64,000 nucleotides of DNA from Hydrangea macrophylla (taxonomy: Eukaryota > Streptophyta > Magnoliopsida > Cornales > Hydrangeaceae): positions 104,469,080 to 104,533,079 of the forward strand of contig CM066983.1 of the NCBI GenBank assembly GCA_033977485.1, given 5' to 3'. Both the position numbers and the translations under genes were made by a program. The notes under the pieces are model-generated. The model saw only the letters and a program-made list of their open reading frames with translations, was not told where the DNA came from and made no database searches. Positions within the stretch are counted from its first letter, which is position 1. Each line of letters begins with the position of its first letter. This document shows positions 55,599 to 64,000 of this stretch, in pieces.

Positions 55599-58500
55599 TG
55601 TGGATACCGGGCTTCCACCGCTTTATTATGTTTCGTTTTGAGAACTTGGTTTGATTTTGATCAAAGAAAGAGAAAAGGACTGTTGAAAACAGATACAGAG
55701 TCGCCGCTTGGTCTTTAAGGAACCAAGAAACCTTAATTTGACTCACCCAAATGGATAAAGGGCACTGGCCCTTCATAACCAAAGAACTTGGTTCGGGGTT
55801 TTGGTACGAGAGAGGAAGGAGCCTTTGTCACGACTAAAACACCCTCAACTCGCCCCGCCTCTCGACGGGCCTCAATTAGCATCCAAATAATCATCTTATA
55901 CTATGTTTGGTTCGACAAATAATACTATGATAGTATATATTATATCACATAAGAAAATCTGAAATGGAAGATCAAAAGATAAAATATCATTCATAAGATC
56001 TAAGTCAAATATCATACAATGTAAAGTGAAAATCACACAAATAAACCTAGGAAAAATCGTCTAACCATATATCAATTAATCAAGTTTCCTAATCTAAAGG
56101 GGGCATGAATTGTCTTTGAAACAAATAAACAAAGAAATAGAAATATGCTTAACAAGCTAGTATGATGCATGTTAATCTTTGAGAAAAGAAGACCTCTCAA
56201 TCCCCGGGATGGATGAGAAAGGATGATTAGATCGGGGGAAGCATGAACGTGTGATCAAGTTCTTTCCTTATAATCTTCTTAGATTAAGAGTTACAAAAAC
56301 CCCAAATCTTGCATGAATGCGATGTATGTATTCTAAAATGTGCAAAGGTTGTAGTGTGTTTTGGGTACATGGATTTCTAGAGTGACTTAGAAGTCTATAA
56401 TGTGTATGAATGAATGAATGAAATAATCATGGGATATGCACAAATGTAGTATGAACTACTTCCTAAGATATGAACTAATTTGGAATGCATATGAGCATCA
56501 AATCAAAGAATGAAAGTTGAAATGTGCTTGCTGTGAATAGTGGAATGAACAGTAGCATCATCATTGAAAATTTGAAAAGAGGGGTTAGGAATGTTTTCAA
56601 TGCATGATTTTTTATGGAGATGTTCTTTATTGTATCTAGAACACAACCCAAAAGGCCGATCTTGAATAGCCATCACAGATTGAGAGAAATCATATAAACA
56701 ACACAGGTCACTCAGAAACAGAGTCCGTACTGTCGACTAAAATGTTGGAAAATCTTAGAAAATGAAAAATAATGATCTAGAGGCCCATTTTATACACAAA
56801 GTTTCCTAAGACATTGAGTTTGAAGGAAAAAATAAGTTAGGGCCATCCCTTTTGGAAAAGTTTTCTGAAAAAGAGGTTGTAAGTGGACCTAGCTGCTGTG
56901 ACAGCAAAAACAGAATGTCTTGGAAGGAATGTTGGGATCCAAATGGACCATTTCCAAGTACTTCCAAGTCAAACCAAAAATCATGGGTGTTCTCTAATGA
57001 GTTAGGAAGACTTTCCAAGTGGCCTTGCATCCATATGTTGAGTATTGAGTTCTAGAGAAATCTTTGAACTCAACTCACTCACTGTTTTGACTCATTGTTT
57101 GGAGATTTTGGAGAAAACAAAGTTTTGTTTCTTGAAACCAAATGAGAGGGATTGAGAGGGGTTTTGAAATAGATGTTTTGAAGACATATTTTTAACACTC
57201 AAATAAGGATCATAGCCACTTAGAATACCTACATCAAACTCATCATTAAGAACCTCCAAGATTGTTGGAGAGATTTATTTTTATTAGAACATAACTTCAA
57301 TACACTTCAAGAATACCTTGGAGGTATTGAAGTTATGATCATCATCTATCAAACATGTTTTTGAGGTCAAGAGCTACTATCCATAAGGATTCACTCACCC
57401 CAAACTTCATGTCATCATTTAGATGATGATGAACTAGTAAGTAAATAAAGAAAAACAAAAAGAAATGAGGTAAGAAGGGATGAACATATATATAAACAAG
57501 CAAGTAAATAGCAATCAATAGATGATAATCAATGTGATTTTGGACTTGTAGCTTGGTGTTTCACTCATAGATTTTGACATTTAGACATGGAAGTAGCTTC
57601 CTATCTCATGAATGCTCAAGAATGAGGGTTGGAATGGACTTTGAATGTGAAGTATATAGAAGGATAATGGAAGAAAACAAGAATAAAAAAACTCACTTTC
57701 TTATGGAAAATCAATGGGAGAAGCTCCCTTTCTTTCTTCTAAACCTATCTCCATCTCTCTTCTTCTCTACAACTTTTCAAGATTTGCACTTGGCCCCCCC
57801 AAAATGAAGAACAATGGGGGTTTAATATAGGCCAATTTGGGGTGGTTTTGGGATTTTAGAAGTGTTCCCATTGGTCCCAAACATCTGTGAACATAAAACT
57901 ACGTCGTTTTGGCTTTCAATTAATCAAATTGGACCCCCAAAAAAATTACAAAAATGGACTCTGCGAGGGTTGAGTGCCGCGGCGGCAGTGGGCCAGTGCC
58001 GCGGCGGCAGTGGGCCAGTGCCGCGGCGGCACTGCTCCTCAGACGCCCAGAAATTTATGTTTAGGCCCCCAGAGGTTCCGGTATTCGCGAAAAGGCCCTA
58101 TTTTGTCCGAAATTCACAGAAAATGCATACGAACTCCAAATTGAGGTTGTGATATACCGTTGGAAAGGTAATTGAGTCTACTTTACATGAAAAATAGTTC
58201 GGGGATAGGTCACTTTGAAAAGTTTTGCGATATTCGCGATAAAAGCCGATTTGATCGCCTTTTTCGCCTTCGGAAATTCAAAATAAATTCGTTTTAAATC
58301 CAGGAATTATGTGCGATATACCGTTGGAAAGCTATTGACCTCTAGTATCCATGAAAAATATTTGAAAATTGTTTCGGTGCCCCAATTTCAAAGTCAAATC
58401 TTGGTCAAACTGGTCAAACCGGGGATTCTCGGGAAGTTCTGGGAACCTCCGGGAGCTCCCAGGAGCCGACGTTTTCGCTCGATTCTCTTTTAAAACTCAT

Positions 58501-58889
58501 TTTAATACTTTTCTAATGATTCCGGTGAATTTGGACGATTTTGGTCAAACTTTGTCAAACTTGGTCAAACTCTGGTCAAACCTTGGTCAAACCGGTCAAC
58601 GGGGACTTTCGGGGAACTTCCGGGACTTCCGGGGGTCTCAGGGAGCTGACGATTTCATCCAGTTTTACTTAAAAACTCATTTTATCATTTTTATTACGAC
58701 ATAGCATATTTTTAGAACTTCGGGACCAAATCTGGGAGTCTTCGGGCTTTCAGGGGCATTTTGGTCAATCTGAGCATTCTGAGAGATAGAGCTGACTTCC
58801 AGGAGTCCTTTTGAGTCTTTTACGATCATTATGAACCACCAAGCTATGGGTCTCCTAAATCTGATAGCCGACAAAATGGGGTGTCTACA
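55599..58889 (-). repeat. C 5' LTR
   Basis: 3,291 bp, uninterrupted; the reference copy for reconstructing the split 3' LTR. It starts (minus) TGTAGACACC and ends GGTATCCACA. It carries one more GCCGCGGCGGC unit (57976-58032) than the other LTR. Scattered substitutions relative to the 3' LTR are roughly 1-2% by eye. Confidence 0.95.
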
Positions 58890-58894
58890 GCCTA

Positions 58895-59251
58895 CTAATT
58901 AAATAGCGTGTTTAATTCGTCATCACCAAGGTATCCCAAATGACCACACAAATGGTCTCTAATAATAAACAATATATTCCAAACAACATATAAATATCTC
59001 ACATATGCCTTAATAAACATTTAAGCACATAAGGGTGATTCCATCATCTTTGTCCCATCACAATGGAACTTTCTCAACACATGTCCCAATTTGGGACTGC
59101 CACATTGGTCAACATTGGGTTCCCAATTTGGACACCCACAATCAACTAGTGAGTTAAAACTCACTTAAACATGTGTTAATAAACACCAATTAATTATGCT
59201 AATGCATGCCTAAATCATGATTAACAATTAATCGGGAGAGCGGGTGTTACA
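58895..59251 (-). repeat. B 5' LTR, outer part (right of C insertion)
   Basis: Continues the B LTR after C and its second GCCTA copy (58890-58894). It corresponds to about 28742-29098 of the 3' LTR and ends GGGTGTTACA, beside A's RNase H coding. Confidence 0.92.
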
Positions 59252-61953
59252 GTACACAACGTACCTGGCTGACTTTATCCTTAATTTCCGAGCTGATACT
59301 TTATCTTTAGGTAGTGTCCCTTTTGTTAGATAGAGGTAAATAGGCATGATCCATGTGTCTTTGTATTCTTCTGAATTTACTAGACATACCCTAGGCATTT
59401 GAGAAATACTGGGCAGTTCTTGAACACCAATCTTTACTTCGCTTTCCGATGCAAGCTCCAATGTTGTTCCCAATTTTGATAAGGCATCTGCTCGGTGATT
59501 ATCTTCTCCGGTTATCTTGACTATTGCAAAATTACTGAATTGATCTGCCAATCTCCGCGCTATTTGATTATACAACCGCATTCTTTCATCTTTGAGGTCA
59601 AAACCACCTTTCATCTGTTCTACAACCAATTGGGAATCACAGTGAACTTGAAGATTCTCAGCTCCACACAATTTTGCCATTTGCAGTCCCATGATCAGGG
59701 CTTCCTACTCAGCTTCGTTGTTCGAGGCTTTAAAGCAAAAGGCCACTGCTCTTTCCAACTGGACTTGCTCGGGTGTAATCAGGACGACACCAGCTCCACT
59801 TTCCCTCCGGCTAGAAGCTCCATCGGTGTATAATTTCCAGGTTTCCTGAGCCCGTGCTGCTTCAGGTTGTATCTCGACCCCCGGTCTTGATTGGAATTCC
59901 GCAATAAAGTATGCCAAGGCCTGTGCTTTAATCGCCACCCTTGGGACAAATTTAATATCAAACTCACCCGGGACAAATTTAATATCAAACTCACCCAGTT
60001 CTATTGCCCACTTCATGAGGCGTTCAGAGGTATCAGACTTATGCAACACAGCTCTAAGTGGGTGTGCGGTGGGTACTACTATTGTGTGTGCTTGAAAATA
60101 AGGCCGTAATTTACGAGCAAAACTTAACAAAGCAAAAGCTAGTTTTTCAAGTTCAGGGTACCTCTGTTCGTTTTCCGAGAGGGTCTTACTGGTGTAGTAG
60201 ATCGTCTTTTGAACCCCAGCATCGAACTTCACGAGGGCCGAGCTAACAGCATGATCTGAAGCGCCTAAGTACAGGAAAAGCTCCTCTCCTTGAATCGGGG
60301 TGCTTAACATTACAGGGTTTCCCAAATAATTCTTCAAACTCTGGAAAGCTTCTTCGCAATCTTCTGTCCACTCAAAATTATTGTTCCCCTTAAGTACTCT
60401 GAAGAACGGCAAACATTTATTAGATGCTTTGGAAATGAATCTGTTGAGAGCTGCTAACCTTCCATTGAGGGCTTGAACTTCTTTCTTATTCCGAGGTGGA
60501 ATCATTTCCTGAAGCGCTCTGATTTGATCTGGATCTGCTTCTATTCCTCTTTCAGACACCAGAAATTCTAGAAACTTCCCTGATGACACCCCGAAAGCGC
60601 ACTTGGCTGGGTTCAACTTCAAGTCATATCTATCAAGAACTGTGAAGGCTTCCCTTAAATGCCTGACATGATCTGTCCTGTCCTTGCTTTTGACTAACAT
60701 GTCATCTATATAAATTTCCATCATTCTTCCCAATTGGTGATGAAACATCCCATTTACCAACCTCTGATAAGTGGCTCCTGCGTTCTTCAATCCGAATGGC
60801 ATGACCTTATAACAAAAAAGGCCCTTCTCCGTGATGAAAGAGGTTTTCTCTTCGTCACCTGGGTACATCCGTATCTGGTTATATCCCGAATACGCATCCA
60901 TAAAAGAAAGTAACTCATTCCCAGCTGTCACATCGACCAACTGGTATATCTTCGAAATTGGGAAACTGTCTTTAGGACAAGCCCGATTGAGGTCTGTATA
61001 ATCCACGCAGACTCTCCATTTTTCCCCTTTCTTAGGGACCACAATGGTATTAGCCAACCACTCCGGGTAAAACACTTCCTTAATATGCCCGGACTCAAAG
61101 AGTCTTTCTACTTCGGCGTTAATGACTTGATGCCTTTCCGCTGCGAGCTTCCTTCTTTTCTGTCGGACTGGCGGATGTTCTGGATTCACCATTAACCGGT
61201 GTGAAATTATCTCGGGATCTATTCCAACCAGATCTCTAGTAGACCATGCGAAGACGTGCTGGTGCTCAGTTAAAAACTGAATCAATTCCTCCTTGAGTGC
61301 ACCCGTGAGATGAGCTCCAATCTTCACTTTCTTTTCCTTATTTCCTTTGTCGAGGTTAGCTTCTTCTACCTCCTCCCCGGGCTTAAGAGAGTCAGGTCGA
61401 TCATCACGAATTCCTGGTGGTACCAGGTCAGAATCATCATCATGCGTCTTTGTCTCGCCTGGCCTCCAGGGCGCTGTAATTGCTATTTCTCCCTTACGTA
61501 TCTGAATGAAGTAGCGTGACATTCCCTTGAAACTTTTTGATCGCCTCTGATGGATACCACTTCACCTTTGAGAACCAACTTCATGCACTGGTGATACGAT
61601 GATGGTATGATCTTTATGTCGTGGAGCCACTGATGCCTCATTATGGCATTATAAGGTGATGGTGCACTTATCACTGAGAATTCATCCACTCCAGATATGT
61701 AATTAGTAGCCTTCCCAATAGTGATGGGCAATCTGATCTCGCCTACTGGCTCCACGACTTCTCCGCTAAATCCGGTGATCTTCCCAGTGGATCCCCTCAT
61801 CTGCCCAAGGTCGATGTTCATTTTCTCCAGAGCGTGTAAGAAAATTACATTGATGTTACTTCCATTGTCAATGAGGATCCTTCTCACATCGTAATGTGCA
61901 ATAGCCAGAGTTACCACCAGGGCATCGGCGTGGGGAACGTGTACTCCAATCAT
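59252..61953 (-). pseudogene. A pol: protease, RT, RNase H, broken and cut by B
   Basis: The protease region (from 61953) reads LIDNGSNINVIF, so the usual DSGS/DTGA loop is altered to DNGS. A frameshift near 61500 leads into reverse transcriptase (VCVDYTDLNRACPKDSFPIS; active site IYIDDMLVKS about 60710), then the connection domain and an archaeal-type RNase H (YTDGASSRRESGAG; CDSQLVVEQM; DNHRADALSKLGT). An in-frame TAG at 59707-59705 follows NNEAE where relatives have Tyr. A 27-bp in-frame tandem duplication lies at 59943-59996. The dual RNase H arrangement is typical of Tat elements. Coding ends at the B insertion, so integrase is lost or displaced. Confidence 0.92.
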
Positions 61954-62016
61954 ATCTTCGTCCCCAAAGGTTATTACTGGGGACGGTGTTTTAAACCTTT
62001 GCTCTATACTGAGAAC

Positions 62017-63489
62017 TCACGTCGGTCCCCACATGACTTCTCGAGAGAAGCGTTTCTTTGCTCGATTCGAATATCCAGAATCTCTGGTACAGCCATGGAT
62101 GATGTAAATAACATTAGGCCGAGGAGGCTGGTCCACTGGACGTTGATCTGATTTGTCTTTCGTCTGATCCTTATTCGTCCGCTCCCGTGTAGGTCCCACT
62201 CTGTCATTTCTCCCGACGTACTCCCTGAGACGGCCTCTCCTGATCAACTCCTCAATTTCCCTTTTCAGGATTTGACACTCATCTGTAGTATGCCCATGAT
62301 CCTTATGGAAATCGCAAAACCTATTTCGATCTCGGTTTCCAGGTTCCCCCTTCAACTTTCCCGGCCAACATAGTTGTTCCTTTCCTTTAACCTGTCTCAA
62401 AATTTGAGACAAAGACGCATTCAAAGGTGTATAGTGATTGGACCTCGGGGATCTATCTCTACGGCGTGCTGTTCTCCTACCTGAGTGATCTGGCGATCTT
62501 CCCTTCTTCCTATCTTCATTCACTCCTCTAGAACTCCCTCTAGGATCGATCAACCGCTTACAATCTCGACGAGCCAAATCCAAATCCTCTAGAGTTATGT
62601 ACTTCTGAGCCCTTCTTAATAGGTCAGCGTTGTCTAGAGGTGGTCTCTTTGTGATGAACTTCCAAAACAGACCAGGCTGTAGACCTGCCCTTAATGCTGT
62701 AGTAGAAAAACCTTCCTCACACCCGTCAACATTGACGAGTTCAGCATTGAATTGTGTTATGTAATCCCTTAATGACTCTTCTTTTGACTGGTTGATAGTC
62801 AGGAGATGATCCGGCCCCTTCTTCAACTTTCGACTCGTGATAAACCGATTAACGAACTTTGTTGCCATCACAGCAAACGAACTGACTGATCTCGGAGGTA
62901 AACGTCTGAACCACGATAAAGCTGCTCCCGTGAGGGTGTTTGAGAATACCCGGCACAAGAGCGCTTTACTGCAATCATGCAGGGCCATGGCATGCTAGTA
63001 GTGGCACAAATGCTCTGTAGGGTCGGCCTTCCCATCGTAAGGTTCCACTTTCGGCAAGATGATCTTCTTTGGCAACCGCTTGACCGTGATCTGCTCAGAA
63101 AAGGGGGGCTCCGTCAGCCCCAAGATAATTCTCCACTCCTGATTCTCTCCGTGCAGCACTTCACTCTTCAGGTCGGACTCCGCCACATCTTCCTTCAATC
63201 CTCCTGCATTTGTATTAACTGGCGGGTCAGCACCTTGCTGCATGTACTGATCTTTTTGACTGGAATTTTTAACTTCTGATTCCTTATGAAACGATGTTTG
63301 ATTCGCTTGTTGTTTCACCAACACCTCAATTGTTTCAGGTTGAGATTTGATTTGCTGCATCACCGCCTCCATTTGGCTGGGCATTGCCTGACTTTCACTA
63401 GAATAATCAGTCACTTGAACACCAGGATCCTCCGGGTTCTTGGTCTCCCCCTGGTTGACTTTCTCACGAAGTGAACTATTTTCTTCCAT
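62017..63489 (-). pseudogene. A gag (Tat-type), with nonsense codons
   Basis: Starts at the ATG at 63489-63487 (MEENSSLREKV). After a Glu/Gln-rich N-terminal region come PKVEPYDGKADPTEH, the capsid block (LTGAALSWFRRLPPRSV, FVNRFITSRK) and a knuckle-like CDFHKDHGHTTDECQ. A TAG at 62997-62995 lies within the capsid region and a TGA at 62019-62017 at the gag-protease junction; otherwise the frame is continuous into protease. It is a decayed structural gene. Confidence 0.9.
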
Positions 63490-63541
63490 GATATTCGTAT
63501 GAGCGCTAATATTAACAAAAAGTGAGAGCAAAAATTTATCG

Positions 63542-63560
63542 TTCCCACAGACGGCGCCAA
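63542..63560 (-). other. A primer-binding region
   Basis: TTGGCGCCGTCTGTGGGAA on the minus strand, one base inside the 5' LTR. TGGCGCCGTCTGTGGGAA is the usual post-LTR block of Tat/Retand elements. Confidence 0.85.
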
Positions 63561-63561
63561 C

Positions 63562-64000
63562 TGATGTTCCCCAAAATCTTCCAAAAGTAATCATCACCCA
63601 GTTAGATGGAGTCCTCCTGCAAACATCCAAAACAACAAGAAAGGCCAACGGGGGTCATTTTCCCGAAACCTCCTCCGATGCTTAAGTTAGTTACTTTTTC
63701 AATCTCAAACGTATGGAACTATCAAATGAAAATAAATGGCCTACCCCCCTCAATGCTTCCCCCCTTAGTTATATACCTTCTCTCCGCTCTTCTATCCACG
63801 TCGGCCCAATACCCTTCTCCACGTATGTCACTTTCCACAACGTGGCCTAGTGGGCTCTGGTTGGTTGTAAGTTAATGACGTCAGCGGTCTTGGGTTTCTT
63901 CTGTATGTATCATATGCCACGTAAGGCCCACTGAATGGACCTGCCATATGTCTTGTCAGAGTCAATGGGGCCATGGTGAATCTTTGGGCCTGATTCCACT
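63562..64000 (-). repeat. A 5' LTR, partial (runs off the window)
   Basis: At least 439 bp, beginning at TGATGTTCCCC and matching 23611-24051. On the minus strand a TATATAAC box lies at about 63769-63776. The outer edge is outside the window. Confidence 0.9.

Larger units (their letters stand above)
35770..58889 (-). mobile_element. C: Ogre/TatIV-like non-autonomous LTR retrotransposon, minus, split by D
   Basis: The ends TGTGGATACC and GTGTCTACA are flanked by perfect GCCTA duplications (35765-35769 and 58890-58894). Reading the minus strand: 5' LTR 58889-55599, tRNA-Arg-type PBS, repeat-rich leader, gag (54028-52799), long non-coding tandem-repeat region (52798-48799), and 3' LTR (48798-35770, interrupted by D). 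After D is removed the 3' LTR is about 3,259 bp against 3,291 bp for the 5' LTR. No protease, RT, RNase H or integrase is found in the 6.8-kb interior, so it must have moved with enzymes from a complete relative. Confidence 0.92.
26851..59251 (-). mobile_element. B: Ty3/gypsy retrotransposon (Tekay/Del-like), minus, split by C and D
   Basis: Reading the minus strand from 59251: 5' LTR (interrupted by C at 35770-58889), PBS, gag-pol (33663 to 29144), polypurine tract, 3' LTR (29098-26851). The two LTRs have equal lengths once C and its duplicated GCCTA are removed (2,248 bp each). B sits in the pol gene of element A, whose RNase H coding is cut at 59252. A B target duplication starting GTACA at 59252 has no partner at 26846-26850 because a truncated extra B unit adjoins there. 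Gag-pol is disrupted by several stops and one frameshift. Confidence 0.9.
59252..64000 (-). mobile_element. A: Ty3/gypsy retrotransposon (Tat/Retand-like), minus, 5' part
   Basis: Reading the minus strand: 5' LTR (from beyond 64000 to 63562), PBS region, gag (63489-62017), protease, RT and RNase H down to 59252, where B has inserted. Integrase and the rest of the interior are not found. The LTR at 23611 may be A's other end. It is the oldest layer of the nest, with stops in gag, at the gag-pro junction and in RNase H, plus a frameshift between protease and RT. Confidence 0.92.

Noticed and set aside
1..64000. tRNA, rRNA or snoRNA genes
   Set aside because: Only tRNA-complementary primer-binding sites were seen; no cloverleaf or rRNA sequence was recognised.

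Overview
The window is plant nuclear DNA, probably from a eudicot. Evidence: a P-class pentatricopeptide-repeat (PPR) gene, a cellulose-synthase-like G-type pseudogene, an FBD-type F-box fragment, Stowaway and hAT MITEs, and a dense pile of Ty3/gypsy LTR retrotransposons with plant-type primer-binding sites. The only host gene that looks intact is the intronless PPR gene (17178-19664, minus). Everything was read by eye; no alignment or database search was run. Family and lineage names come from recognised motifs.

Layout. 1-3224: 3' end of a Tekay/Del-like gypsy element (E1, plus strand) and its 3' LTR, inserted into the gag region of an older Tat-like element (E, minus, 3225 to about 7455). 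8178-8424: Stowaway MITE. 8653-10150: CslG-like pseudogene whose intron holds an inverted-repeat element. 10949-14029: 3.1-kb solo LTR (minus) carrying an array of hairpin repeats, a GC-rich repeat and a nested hAT MITE. 14652-14903: F-box fragment. 17178-19664: PPR gene. 20311-21888: LINE ORF1 retrocopy with an A-tail and a target-site duplication but no ORF2.

23611-64000 is a Russian doll of four retrotransposons. A (minus, Tat/Retand-like; RNase H to 5' LTR at 59252-64000, possible 3' LTR at 23611) holds B (minus, Tekay-like; LTRs 26851-29098 and 33879-59251). B's 5' LTR is split by C (35770-58889, TSD GCCTA), an Ogre-like, gag-only, non-autonomous element on the minus strand. C's 3' LTR is split by D (37723-47487, TSD TGTAG), a complete plus-strand gypsy element. 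Insertion order agrees with decay: A and B carry many stops and frameshifts, while D has open ORFs and almost identical LTRs.

Most interesting points: (1) D is apparently young and intact, yet instead of a recognisable capsid it has a separate, very acidic 307-aa ORF before a pol ORF that begins with zinc knuckles. (2) Five different Tekay-type LTRs carry a splice-donor-like GTRAG motif 155-385 bp after a TATA box; in D a good acceptor lies 5 nt before the first ATG, so a leader intron removing most of U5 and the PBS is plausible. (3) Three LTR families independently carry arrays of palindromes around ATCGAT, and the 3.1-kb solo LTR has ten hairpin units whose arms change together. (4) B's two LTRs are identical over about 930 bp but differ by several percent on both sides, as expected from gene conversion.
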